Shown here in pieces: positions 30,425-41,576 of a stretch of 64,000 nucleotides of DNA. The DNA comes from Polytrichum commune. Its lineage: Eukaryota; Streptophyta; Polytrichopsida; Polytrichales; Polytrichaceae. The first letter of the stretch is position 1, and every line of letters begins with the position of its first letter. The notes under the pieces are model-generated. The model saw nothing but the letters and a program-made list of their open reading frames with translations. It did not search any database and had not been told where the DNA came from. Both the position numbers and the translations under genes were made by a program. The stretch is from NCBI GenBank assembly GCA_950295325.1, contig OX485804.1:66502033-66566032 (forward strand). Direction: 5' to 3'.

Positions 30425-33400
30425 TGGATACATCAAAGTGCGAGCAAAGAAATGGGGCACCTCAAGCAAATGCCAGTGAAAGCAAAAGGTGGAAAGTAAG
30501 AGGTGTGCAATGGCGTGTGAATTTGGGTGTGCTGCCCAACAACCCTGCCCCTATCGATGAGTTGCGCCGAGGAGCGGCTGATTGCCGCCGCAGGTTAGCC
30601 ACCTTCTACTTGGTTTGTTTTGTTGCCAGGAAATTCTCACAGATGCAATGTAAGCAGATACATAAGGTAGACATCCCTTATTCGGTTACCTTTCGTATTA
30701 GGGCACCTATATTTGAGTAATATGTGGTTAGGTGTTCCTCCAAGAACGGATACCAGAAAGACATGTGCTTAAAAGAGGGTGGACTACATGCCTAAAATAT
30801 GTTAACTATTCTAGGCTCAATAGTCAACATGATTGGAGGGACTTGTATGACATTTTATTGAGCACAAGAATCTTCACATTGATAATAAATAAGATATTCA
30901 TATGAGCTCCGAAAATTATGAGGAAAGTGGCTATGGATATATTTTAAAATTTGCTACCCATCTCGTACTAACACATGTTTCATACCTCAAGAGAAGTGGG
31001 CTAGTTGGAAAAGGTCTCCATTTAAGGGCTTTCTACATTACATCCGAATTGTGCGTAATTTCTTGTCTTAAATGCTGACAGATATGCAGAGTTACGGCGA
31101 AAGCTTCTTGTGGACCCACATCTTATGGAGGAGGGCCAACGACCAAGCCAATCGCATATTGACAATCCTCTCTCTCTTGATCCTGGTGAGAAAAGTTGTT
31201 ATATATGCCCATGGCTACAACTAGTACACAGACAATGGGTTCCCCTTGAAATGCAGGAACCACACACAAAAATTAGAGAGCCAGAAAAGTGCATCACAAA
31301 CCTCTAAGTTCATATACCTATCACCACTAATATCACATTGATTCAATCATAATGCCTACCCATCATAGGGTTTAAATTTAAGTATTTGTATCTATATTTC
31401 ATAGTTGCAATACCTAAAATGTTAAATCTTGAGTTGAATGAATGCAAAATGATTGATGAGCTAATTGTTGAGTTAGCACTGACAAATCATTCAACCCGGA
31501 AGAATATGTATCAACACTGACTCAACAATAAATGCTGGTCACCTGCATTTTGAATTGTGGGTATTCAGAATGGAGGCAATTGACTTGCAAAACCGAAATG
31601 ATTCAGATTTTTATTCAACATCTTTACTGAGCTTTGGTATGAATCTGAAGTAACTCCTTTAATTGTGTGATGGTCACTAAGCAACCTGCTCTCTCCCACA
31701 TCTATTTTTATTTATTTATAAATCTCTTGAAGGGAGATAATTGAGAACTTACAAACTGCATAATTTGTTACGTGATGCAGAAAGCATATGGGGTCGATTC
31801 TTTCGAAATGCCGAGCTGGAAAGGGTCATTGATAAAGATCTGACCCGTTTGTACCCAGAAAATGGCACCTTTTTTCAGAGTCCAGCTTGTCAAGCTATGT
31901 TGCGGCGTATATTACTTGTGTGGTCTCTCATCCATCCACAAGCCAGCTATCGCCAAGGTATGATCAGATTTGTCCAGCTTGTCAAAAGACAGGATAGGAT
32001 TCTCCAAATTTTTATCCACTAAGGTAGATGCCCCTAATTTGGTTACTTATCTTAATTGGACATGTATATTTGAGTGGTATGTGGTTAGATGTGGCTCCAA
32101 GAATGGATATTAAAAAGACATGTGTTAAAAAAATTGGACTACAAACTCAAAGTATGATACCCTTTCATAGCTCAATAGTTAACATAATTGAGAGGACCTA
32201 TATGAACATTTATTGAACACAAGAATCTTCACTTTGATAATGAATAAGATATTCGGACAAATTTTGAAAATTATGGGGAAAGTGGCTGTGGCCTCGATTT
32301 GGATTTGCTAACCATCTCATACTAATTGCGTGTTTTGTATCCTAGGAGAAGTGGACTAGTCAGAAAAGTATCCATTTAGGACCCATCTACCTTAGGTGTC
32401 ACATTCTAGCAGATGGCAAAATCTCTAAGGTCATGTGGAGTGGTCATGTGGATTCATTTGCTACTGTTTGTTGACACAGGAATGCATGAGTTGTTGGCCC
32501 CTCTTGTGTATGTCCTACACGTGGATCTAAACCAACTTGAGCAGATAAAGCATCGGTATGAAGAAGTTTTTGACGATCGATTCGACAGCTTAGGTGACGA
32601 AAAAGCATTCAATATTGCATTTCCTGGAGCCAATACAACGGACACCGCATTGTCAGACTCTGATGAAGCAGGGTATGTGGAGCTATGTATGGCAGATGCT
32701 TGATGTGAAAAACTGACCTGTGCAATTTAACTCATCACTAAGTTAGTTGCTGTACCAGAAAAGAATGAAAGAAAGACACCTTGGATGTTGCCACTGGTGT
32801 ATATTATTGCTTCATTTTTGAGGTGGTGTAAGTCTATATGTAATCCTGAAACGGGGGTTACAAGAATTAGAGGGCCGCTGAAGACTACTGCCTCCTTTCA
32901 AAGGTGAACACCTCGAATGGGTGCCGACAAGCCGGCTGGCACCTATCTCCCCCAAGAGAAGCCCCTAGGTTCTCACATGGTTGGTTGACAATTCCCGGTT
33001 CACCCAGATATCCCCACTATGATTGAGTGGACCAAAGGTGGTAGGGTAGGGTGCACCAAAAATCAAGTGCTAGGAAGGTCACCCATTCGAGTACTATTCT
33101 GGCCTTAGGTGGCTTAACCTCAGAGTTCCCATGGGATTCAGGTTATGGCCTTGGGATTAAGCCATCCTTGTTGCTGTACCAAGCATACCTCTCCGACAGT
33201 CAAGTGTGCTATTATTTGCCAGAATGTTGAAAACTTTGTTGCATGTGATGAATCAGGGTAATTAGAGCGACATTTGGCTATATGATGTCCTCTTGTGCAC
33301 TATACAGTGAAGAGGGTTCACTGCAGAAGTTTGATGTTACAAACTAACAAGTGAAATTAAGTTTTTACACGGAATTAGGTACACCTCTCCAACTTGAAGT

Positions 33401-36400
33401 ATGTGCTATTATTGCCAGAATGTTGAAAATGTTATTGCATGTGATGAAGCAGGGCCGCAAGTGTTGACATAGCATGTGACCTATTTGGGGACGATTCAGA
33501 TCTGCGAGTTGTGGTGCTTGGTAGTGATAGTTATGGTGCAGAAGGGGAGTTGGGAGCACTTCTGTCAAGACGATTTTTGGAACACGATGCGTACGGGATG
33601 TTTGATGCATTGCTAAGTGGGAATGGTGGGGCAGTCGTCATGGCAGACTATTTTCTTACTTCAACAGGATTATATTCACCTGTGGGGCAGCCTCCTGTGC
33701 TTGAAGCTTCAGCATCTTTATATCGCCTTTTGGCGGCAGTCGACGTAAATTTGTATGCTCACCTCGTAGGACTGGGAGTGGAGCCACAATTTTTTGCCTT
33801 ACGCTGGTTGCGGTTGCTGTTTGGACGTGAATTTCTTCTTGAAGATTTGTTACTTATATGGGATACAATATTTTCAGCATCCAACACTCCCAGTGGTAGT
33901 GGTAGTGGTGGTGATGGTGACGACTGCAATAATATTTATGAAGGTGTGAAAATTTCACCTCGGAGTGCACTTATCTCATCCTTTGCAGTGTCAATGTTAC
34001 TTTATGTTGGCCCGGCTTTACTTGCAGCACCCGATGCCACAGGGTGTCTCCAAAGGCTTTTAAATTTCCCCCAGATTCCAGACGTGCGTCCGCTGATTGA
34101 AAACGCCAGGCTATTGCAGCCAGTAGCTCAATCTTCTGCAAGGAATCCACTACCCACAATCTTTAAGGTAGCTCCTCGCAAGCATGAAAAGAAAAGGATT
34201 GTGAAACAGAGGAGTGGAAGTGTTTCACCACCCACCTTTCAAGGCCACTTGGCCCTACGACATCAACAATCTGCGCCACCATGCTCTTCCCCTGATCTTC
34301 TGCGAATGTCGTTGCCAGAATACTATTGGGAGGAGAAATGGACCCATAGAGTCCTAAAAACAGTGAAATCAGGAGAGAATTTGTCCACAAAAGACTTAAG
34401 TTCACCTGGGTACACACCACCAGGTCAGGGGAGCTTCTCCTCAGATTCTTGTTTTCATGTGTGTAAGAATAGTGCATTGATGTTAGAGTTAACTCATCCT
34501 TTAACTCAATGGGGACTTTTGCTAAGGGGAGTTGGTTGTTTTGCATACAACTCCTTCCATGTTCGGTAAGGTTTTGGTGCATGCTCGGAGGTAGTGTGGA
34601 GGTTTGAACGCAGAACATTCTGTATAGTTCCTTTAGGGTCAAACTCATTTTGGCGTGCCAATAGGAGCTAAAACGAGTTTAGCCCTCAATGAACCGAAAT
34701 AGGTTTCCCTTCATTCAGTTCAAACAATATCTCTGAGCATGCACCACAAGTGGAAAAAAACCAATGAAAATCATAGGGGAGATAAGTTAGGGTTTAGGGT
34801 TTAGGTGGTCCTTTGATATCTGTTATCTTTCTGTGCACCACACAAGTGTCATGTAGCACATCATATCCAATTGAGTACTGTTTAGATGAATCATGCATCT
34901 ATCAGGAACCCATACTGTTCTGAAATTGATTCACATGGATAGGTCACATGCCAGATTCACTGTTGCGAACTAGGAGTAACTTTGACAATGATGGAATGGC
35001 TGCTGGAGGTGCAGACCCTGCCAGGGAAAACATATCATCAAATACATCAAGAGATCAGCCTACCAACAATGTGGGTACACAGATCAATAGGGCTCAAGAA
35101 GCATCCATTGTACCCAACAACATTGACGAAGGGAAGGAAATTGCACAAAAAGAAGTAGGGCTTGATTATCCAGCTGCAAACACTTATCAATCACCACAAG
35201 GGACTTCAGTCTGCAGTGAAAGTGGCTCATCAAGGTATAAGGTGACGCCAAGCATTGATGCAACAGAGAGGCCGTTGGCGTCCAAAAACATAAGAGAGGG
35301 TATAACTAAAGAAGAACCTCTCTTTTCAGGAGATCAAGGAGCAGATGGAAACGACGTGAACAAAAGTAGTCTAAGACAGACAGGAGAAGCTGAAGCTCAT
35401 GTGAGTGAAGGTGGGTGCAACATTGGTATGAAAAAAAGGAACGTTATTAACCAGGTGGATCGCACAAGGAGAGTACTATTTGCCACTGACCAGGAGGTTG
35501 TTGCAGATTCACAATCTGGTGTAGATGATCTAATTTCTAAAGACAATGCAACACAAATTGTGGGTCTGCCTCCAAATCACAATACTTTGCAAGTAGTAGA
35601 ATCTTCAACAACTGGGTCAGCAATCTTGCAGGAAGAGGGAGTGATTGAAGGGAGTCGTACTAGTCCCCAGAAACCCTTTGAAGCCAAGCAGGACATGCTT
35701 GCAAATGTCGATTCACAAGGACCAAAATTGACATCCACAACTACCAAACCCGAAGCTAGTGGACGAGCCATTGCACATGATGCTCAAAGTCACACTCAAA
35801 GTGAGACACAAGTATCAGAGAAGGCCAAGCCTACACCTGTGACCATTGCTCCCTTCAATACGTTAAGCTGGGTTTGGAATCTGGGGAAGAGCAGCCCTGC
35901 TGAAAAAACTGGTGAGTGTTACAAAGCTTCATCTACCTGCGCAGAAAATATAACATGCCATCTGTGTCAATTAGTGTTTTTCTTCTCATAATTCAAAGCG
36001 CAAAAAGTACCACTTTGCAGATTCCATGCACAAATAACTGATACTGAAGTGAAACTGGACCAAGGCCCAGTCCAGAATCATACTATGTTGAATTGTATTG
36101 TAGGATCATCTGATAGAAAATGCTGACTATGATAATATCAAAACAGATGGTTTGATTAGATTTTTATTTTTCATCGATTGATTATATGGATTTAACATTT
36201 TTAAGTAGTGTGTTGATTTTTTTTCATCATATCTAAATATCATAACATTCAAAGAATCACTAATGACTCACATGTCTCTCATGTGAATCTAGATATATTG
36301 AAAATGTATCAACGGATCCATCCATAGAATTTAGGCAACCAGCAAGTCCTAGATTTTGATAATATGTCTGGGTTTATTCAGATACAAGTTTAATGTGCAG

Positions 36401-38068
36401 AAATATTTCTTCTTGAGGCTAAGGATTGTTACATGAGCATCAACTGTTTGGGGATAATGCGAGAGGTTTGGGGAAGCCTACTTTGGAGATAGTGCTGGTT
36501 AGCACAGTTTTGTATTGACTATTTAGCACAGTACTCGTAACCCTGCAATTACTCAAATCCCCAACATATGCAGCAACAAAATTCAAGCCTTTTTTGTTCA
36601 GTTGTTGCACTTGGAAACACCCTTGCTTTACCTTGTTGCAGTCCTACCCTGATGTTTCCTTGCCCGGCACAATTTCAGGTGATATTATTACCGATCTTCA
36701 AATTGCTGCTAGTATTAGTGCACCAGATTTGCTGGTGTCAAAGCCAAGGCGATGGTGGGTCTCGAATGGATCGATCACAACAAGTGAGACCAGCAGAGAC
36801 AACAGTTCAGGATGCGAGTCTAATTCTCAAGAGTCACAACCTAAAGGTCCAGGGCAAGTTACAAGGGATTCTTCGAATCATAGAATTTTACCAAACGCCA
36901 CCAGAACAATGAAAGATGATGGAGACATTCTTCAAAATATGAATGAACAAGTCTCTGATCTTCCACTTGAGACACAGCCGGTGAATACTGAAAATTTAAA
37001 GGGAACAGCAGAGAAACTATTGCAAGAAGCGGAAGCAGAAGAAGAAAAAGAAGGGGGCTTCAAGGAGCCACAGGCTACCAATCATGATAGAATGCTGACA
37101 GAGGAAGGTGGGGACGTGTTTGAGAAACACATTGTGAGTGAAATCCAACGGCACAAAAGTGTTGTCGTCTTACGAGAAGAGAGCGATGAAATGCGTGAGA
37201 AACAAGTAGGGAGCAGTCCATTGGAGCTTGCGAAAAAATTCAACGAGAAAGGCGCATCAGCTACGTTGCACATCCTTGGAAAATCTATGCTAGATCACAT
37301 CCAGGTATTTATGTTTACTCACTTGTTAGTGCTTATTTATATGAAACACATTGCTTATTGTTGTCTTCGTTCTTCAATTTTATTGTGGGTGGGCTCCCTT
37401 TTTCCATTACTATGGCCTTCCATACAGTCTCCCTAAGATTACCCTTTTGTGGGCCTACTGTGAAAATGTTTCTTTCTGTCGCCAGAGTTGTGTCCAGATT
37501 CATGTTAGAGTAAGAGTAGATACCAATGTTGATCTGGTTTTAAGGTGAATGCATGGTATCAGTTATCAACATCAATATTGGTATCAAAGAACCTACCTGT
37601 GGAGATCAAAATTGTAATACCAGTCAAATATTGATATTTGGTGGGTATCTCAAGGTGAGAGAATCTTTGTATACCTGATTATTTGGGTCAATACCATTCT
37701 AAAACATATTAATACTAGGGGTGATTATATCTAGGATTGAAGGTTCTTGCATGGATATACACCTGAATGGTATCAAAAACACAAACACTGTCAAATACCC
37801 TTACCCTACTGGTATCACAAATATGTGAAATCCTCATTATAGATACCCAAATGGTCTCAAAAAAAGATGTTACCAGTCCAACACTGGTAAATACCATCGG
37901 TCATGCTACTATTCATATGCTCAATTATCTGTCAAGTTCTTTAAGCTGTAAACTTCATTTTCTCTCCTACGTATGTCCCCTTCATCTCTTGTCATTATTA
38001 TCCACAGATCTGATATTCATACTCTGGTCAGAAAGGTTTACTGTTCTTAAAAGAAGCGGAATAATGGA

Positions 38069-38100
<32 letters not shown>

Positions 38101-39386
38101 TTTAAAATTTATTTATTCCAGTGCAACCTGATGTTACATCATAACTTTTGGCCTGAGCTCAATTTTATTGTCATCTTTATCAAATGTTGTGCGCTGGATC
38201 TACCAGGATTTGGTTCAAAACAGCCCAAATATTTTTTGGGCTTTGTAATATATATGTATATATTCAAAAAGTGCTAAAATGGGGCTGAGATGGCGTCTTG
38301 TGTATAATAGTGAAAAAACATCTGGGCACATCAGCCAGTTGTTAGGATTCTTGGGAGAATCTCTTTTCTATGAGTGGAAGATCCAGTCCCTACTCTTGCT
38401 AGGCTCATCAGCTTATTACCAAATGCTCTAGAATATTAATTTCTGCCGTATGAAAGCGGAAGAGGTTATCAATCCATGCCAGAATTCTTAAAACCTTGCT
38501 AACCATTCTGGTCCTCAAGGGATTGTACGGAGGCGTTTATGGTTACTTACTGTTGTTTTAATTTGATGTCAAAAGGGACCCCATTCAAAAACTAGCCCAT
38601 TTATTAATTGCAATCTTCCAACCGGACCAATACATATAGAGAGGTTTGAGCTCATACATAACAATGACTTAGATTTAGATACATACTGGGTTTATTTGAT
38701 TTGCATTGTCACATGAAACCATTTTTCGAATGACCCACTGGCATTTCTTACAGGTTTTGGAATCAGCCTTCTCGCAACGTGGATCAATTTTGGATATTGA
38801 GCAGCTATCAAGGCCTGGTTATTCTGGAAGGGGACATGTGGCGGCCCTCGTGGCCTTAGCTGAGCTCCGTAAAATTAGCAGTGCATTGCAGCAGGTGTGA
38901 GCCACATAGTCATTTCATCTACTGTATATTTTGGTAAACTGTTAAGAACTGCGAGATTGTAACCTACTGGACATTTTTAGTGTACACTACCATGAGAATT
39001 ATGTTGTAATCTGTACAATAGAGGAGGTCCACTAGAGGAGATTGAATATGGTCTAAGAAGAGCCATATGCACTATTGGTACCAAATGAAGAGCAACATCA
39101 CAAAGGTAAGAGGCAAGTCATTCTTTCCAACGTCTTCATACCATGAGGATAGTGTGTCTTTAATGTGAGTATTTGATATATACATAAATATATACAATAC
39201 AGGCCAGAGGAGGCCTACAAGTTTTGATCAGATAAGCCCCTGCCTCTCTCTATATTTCAGGTACCTTCTGTTCCTTTTTGCAATCAACAAGGTCAAATTT
39301 GGCCTCTTATTAACACAGCTTTTTTCGACACCCTAGTTAGTGAATTGGAAGGCTCTTCAGCAACAGGTTCTATTCGCAATTACTAA
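30425..39386 (+). CDS. TBC-domain Rab GTPase-activating protein (plant TBC1D5-like)
   Basis: Predicted to accelerate GTP hydrolysis on Rab GTPases in membrane traffic. Exons: 30425-30593 (start uncertain), 31082-31185, 31781-31957, 32480-32672, 33453-34423, 34943-35911, 36679-37304, 38754-38894, 39261-39386. All joins have GT..AG and the phases match throughout, ending in TAA. The first exon has RGVQWRVNLGVLP; exon 3 has ELERVIDKDLTRLYPEN (Arg finger) and YRQG (Gln finger, completed as YRQGMHELLAPL across the splice); exon 5 has YGAEGELG, HDAYGMFDALL and WLRLLFGREFLL. LPEYYWEEKW and the final ALAELRKISSALQQ match plant relatives. About 1157 codons without the missing N-terminus, longer than the roughly 750-830 I recall for relatives. 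An ATG at 30352 is open into exon 1 but crosses an ATTT tract, so the true start is probably further upstream. Confidence 0.9.
30665..31038 (+). mobile_element. AGGTAGATG-family MITE in TBC intron 1
   Basis: AGGTAGACATCCC at the left, TTCTACAT at the right, TA on both sides, 374 bp. It makes up most of the 488-bp intron and is in the same orientation as the gene. Confidence 0.85.
31781..31957 (+). CDS. TBC catalytic exon
   Basis: Fifty-nine codons holding both catalytic fingers: Arg codon 31846-31848 in the IxxDxxR motif and Gln codon 31954-31956 in YxQ. The splice splits the following Gly codon (G|GA). With both residues kept, the gene should encode an active Rab-GAP. It is preceded by a classic acceptor (ACGTGATGCAG) and followed by GTATGATC. 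Confidence 0.92.
32022..32392 (+). mobile_element. AGGTAGATG-family MITE in TBC intron 3 (best-preserved copy)
   Basis: AGGTAGATG and CATCTACCT are perfect inverted ends, with TA on each side (32020-32021, 32393-32394), 371 bp. Beyond the 9-bp ends the arms are not palindromic, so it is a short-TIR, deletion-type non-autonomous element. It begins 65 bases after the donor of exon 3. Confidence 0.92.
32870..33170 (-). mobile_element. Cassandra-like (5S-rRNA-bearing) LTR fragment in TBC intron 4, antisense
   Basis: On the minus strand, 33165-33070 aligns with plant 5S rRNA: AATCCCATGGGAACTCTGAG is the relative of ATCCCATCAGAACTCCGAAG, followed by GTTAAGCCACC, AGTACTCGAATGGGTGACC and TTCC. The body toward 32880 (GGGGGAGATAGGTG, TTCACCTTTGAAAG) recurs in opposite orientation at 53190-53330. 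A 5S region inside a repeat body is the mark of Cassandra TRIM elements. I see no second LTR or primer-binding site, so it is a solo or partial LTR. A 5S-derived SINE is the alternative. Confidence 0.7.
33175..33460 (+). repeat. Duplicated intron end with a decoy splice acceptor
   Basis: Two copies of about 80 bp, 33188-33260 and 33380-33455, share ACACCTCTCC/ATACCTCTCC, GTGCTATTAT, GCCAGAATGTTGAAAA and GCATGTGATGAA(T/G)CAGGG. The second copy provides the real acceptor of exon 5 (GAAGCAG|G). In the first, GAAGC is GAATC, still with CAG. Confidence 0.75.
33453..34423 (+). CDS. TBC C-terminal lobe exon
   Basis: A 971-base exon encoding the second half of the TBC domain, with conserved blocks YGAEGELG, DAYGMFDALL, PPVLEAS, VEPQFFALRWLRLLFGREF and LLIWDTIFS, then a basic linker and LPEYYWEEKW. 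A Gly/Ser/Asp run (near 33892-33925) replaces a variable loop. The frame reads on past the donor for 49 codons; intron retention would give a truncated protein ending at 34569. Confidence 0.9.
34783..34805 (+). repeat. Short telomere-like repeat in TBC intron 5
   Basis: TTAGGGTTTAGGGTTTAGG, about two and a half TTTAGGG units, the plant telomere repeat. Too short to be more than a telo-box-like motif or chance. Confidence 0.5.
34943..37304 (+). CDS. Two long low-complexity C-terminal exons of the TBC gene
   Basis: Exons 34943-35911 and 36679-37304 encode about 530 residues rich in Ser, Asn, Glu, Gln and Thr, without a fold I recognise. They look disordered, with an acidic stretch QEAEAEEEKEGG (near 37022-37060). 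Splice phases (1 then 0) fit the neighbours, and SLLRTRSNF after the first join resembles the SRTES/SRTRS region that follows the TBC domain in plant relatives. This accounts for much of the extra length. Confidence 0.75.
37555..37905 (+). repeat. GGTATC/GATACC-rich intronic repeat
   Basis: Intron 7 of the TBC gene holds repeated GGTATC, GATACC and ATACCA words spaced 20-50 bases apart (37555, 37577, 37644, 37691, 37769, 37812 and others). Probably a degenerate element with internal repeats; its ends are not visible. Confidence 0.45.
38069..38100. repeat. (TG)n(TA)n microsatellite
   Basis: GTGTGTGT followed by about eleven TA units, in TBC intron 7. Confidence 0.95.
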
Positions 39387-39639
39387 GCAGCCCCGTATGA
39401 GTTTCAGAGGTCCAACAGCATGTAGCATGCAGTTCTCCATTCCTCGTTTTTCCTTTTCCTTACCTTTTTCTGTAAGCATTAAATGGTACGTTTTGTGTTC
39501 TATAGGGTCCCAATGAGATGGGTGTTTTTGTTTACATAAATATGGGGGCATTAGAAGCGGACAAAGAGACAATTTCTTACCGGTCTTCAGTTCAATTTAA
39601 TGGGGAGGAAGCGTCACTTGCAGGCGAACTTGAACCGAC
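39387..39639 (+). other. Likely 3' UTR of the TBC gene
   Basis: Sequence directly after the stop codon. ATTAAA at 39478-39483 could serve as a polyadenylation signal. No other coding content. Confidence 0.45.
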
Positions 39640-40003
39640 ACGCGGATAGATGCCCTTAGCAAGTAGGCGTGTGGGATAGGTGTAAATTTAAGAACACGAA
39701 CTAAAAAGACATATTCTTATAAAAGAAATTAGATTCTGTGCTCAAAATTTGTTAGCCATTTTAAGTTTGATAGTTAACATAATTGAGACTTGGACCTATG
39801 TGATCTTTTTATGTCAAAGATTATGTTTGCTTTGATAATGAATAAAATATTCATTTGGGCTATGAAAACTATGAGGAGAATGATTACGGGCACAATTTGG
39901 ATTTGCTAATCATCTTGCACTAACTGCATGTTCCATATCGTATAAGAAATGGCTGCAGAGTTGAAACGAGTGTCCATTTTAAGACCCGCATACTTTAAGG
40001 GAT
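39640..40003 (+). mobile_element. AGGTAGATG-family MITE, eroded
   Basis: GATAGATGCCC at the left, then AAAAAGACATATTCTTATAAAAG, GATAATGAATAAAATATTCAT, CAATTTGGATTTGCTAATC and AAGACCCGCATACTTTA at the right. Strongly diverged. Confidence 0.6.
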
Positions 40004-40314
40004 ATGGGTGCTACTCGGTTTGATTCCCCACATTCTCCAACCTCTACAAACTTGACTTACACAACAAAACTTGTACTACATTAGCAAATATATGATGAGG
40101 CATCAACGAAAATTGGATTGAAAGTCAAACCAACCGTGATTTAGCTATTGTAATTGGAAGTGCATGTTTGTTGATTCGTTATCTAAATATGCAAGTCCTC
40201 CCAATTGAGTACAACATTCAGTGTGCAGTAGTTCATAAAATCTAAAGGCATAGTCTAATCTCTCGTGAACCTGTGTCTTTACGGTGTTTGTTCTTTGATC
40301 CTCAACCTAACCAC

Positions 40315-40520
40315 CAGTGCATGGGAAGTTTTTGGGCATATATAGTCAGTCAAGATCCCACTGATTCTAAATCCAACTTGTGACATGTTGACATCTTCCG
40401 GTTTTGCTTTCATTCATTGGAGGTATATTCCATAGATTCCTCTTAAATGTTCAGTAATTCTCCTGAAGTTTCGAACTTCAACCAGTTATATCGTCTGTAA
40501 CTAACCGCCGATTCTCCCTG
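40315..40520 (-). repeat. Dispersed repeat family B, reverse copy
   Basis: Contains GACATGTTGACATCTTCCGG, GAGGTATATTCCATAGATTCC, GAACTTCAACCAGTTAT and GTCTGTAACTAACCGCCGA, the inverse of the phrases at 1575-1800. Confidence 0.65.
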
Positions 40521-41576
40521 AGCCCTGCTTACCACACACACCAATCAAATATAGGGCTTCGATTGAGAAGAGTAGACGATTAACACCCCACACACCTTCG
40601 TAGGTTCAGTTGCCTGTGGTCAAAGAGGTTTGAAAGCAATTCCCTTTGAAACAGGTGCACATGCAAATAAGATACTCCAAAGCTTAAAGCTGTGGGTCCG
40701 GAATGGTTTTGTACTGGTCCTTACAAGTCAGGTACCATGGCATCGGCATTGGACATCGCAATTAATTTACGTTCCCTACAAGCCACAATTCATCAGTTAC
40801 TGTATCTGTGCAACAACACGTAACTTACAGCCAGCTCCAGGTCATCAGAGCTCATACATAGTTCAGGACGATGCCCAAAATGATATTCATCTTAGCACTT
40901 GTGACCTTTAAAATCTGGGTAGCTTCACCTTGAAGCTGCTGCTTGGGTGCAAAGAGGCAACTATTCAAGGTTTGTCCTTAGTTATGTGTTGAATTGGAGT
41001 CCCAATGTGAGATGGATTTTTCTTTTTGAATGAGGGCACTTAAACATTACAGTTTTTTGGTTGTGTTATGTGGGACCAACTGTCCCATGAGCATAGTTCT
41101 CCTTTAATTCCGGGATTCGTCGTTTATGGGGAGCACTCTCGGGTTGTGTATTGTGAACTTTTTGACAAGCAGTTGTAGATTATCAACGTTTTTTAATCGC
41201 ATCCTCTTTCTTTGGAAAGAGACCATCATGTAGGTGTTTGAATAATGTTATGCAGTGGAACATAATATTAGAAAGCATATAACTTTCACTCTCTTTTCTA
41301 AAAAGGGAAGGTGGAAGTAGGATTAATTTTTTTACTTTAAAATTTATTATCCCAGTTAGTTTCAATTGCAAAACCTGTGACGGTCCCCCCCCCCCCTTAT
41401 CTATGCACCCTTGTAGAGTGAACAATGCTCAAGCTTAGTACTATTCATTTTGTAAGGGGGGGGATAAATTTTCTAGAATCTTCAGCACTAAGGGACCTAA
41501 ACCCTAGTGTTGAGTAATGTTATGAAACAAACTCACAAAGAAGAAAACAATCTTATATTGGTTGTAAGCTCATGTA
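40521..41576. other. Intergenic DNA with an unassigned ORF
   Basis: A 93-codon + frame (40630-40911) is open, with a possible donor (CAG|GTACCATGG near 40730), but I recognise no domain. It may be a non-coding transcript or gene relic downstream of the TBC gene. A C-run (41387-41396) and G-run (41456-41463) lie farther on. Confidence 0.35.

Noticed and set aside
32454..32645. Minus frame over TBC exon 4, and similar ones at 33971-34648 and 35577-35771
   Set aside because: Antisense shadows of exons with verified phase and conserved domain.
33070..33165. Functional 5S rRNA gene
   Set aside because: Too diverged from 5S, embedded in a repeat body with a second copy at 53 kb, and no tandem 5S neighbours or T-run terminator in the right place.
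34783..34805. Interstitial telomere
   Set aside because: Only about 2.5 units of TTTAGGG; not evidence of a former chromosome end.
38056..38277. YIYIYIY-type frame
   Set aside because: Product of the TG/TA microsatellite in an intron.
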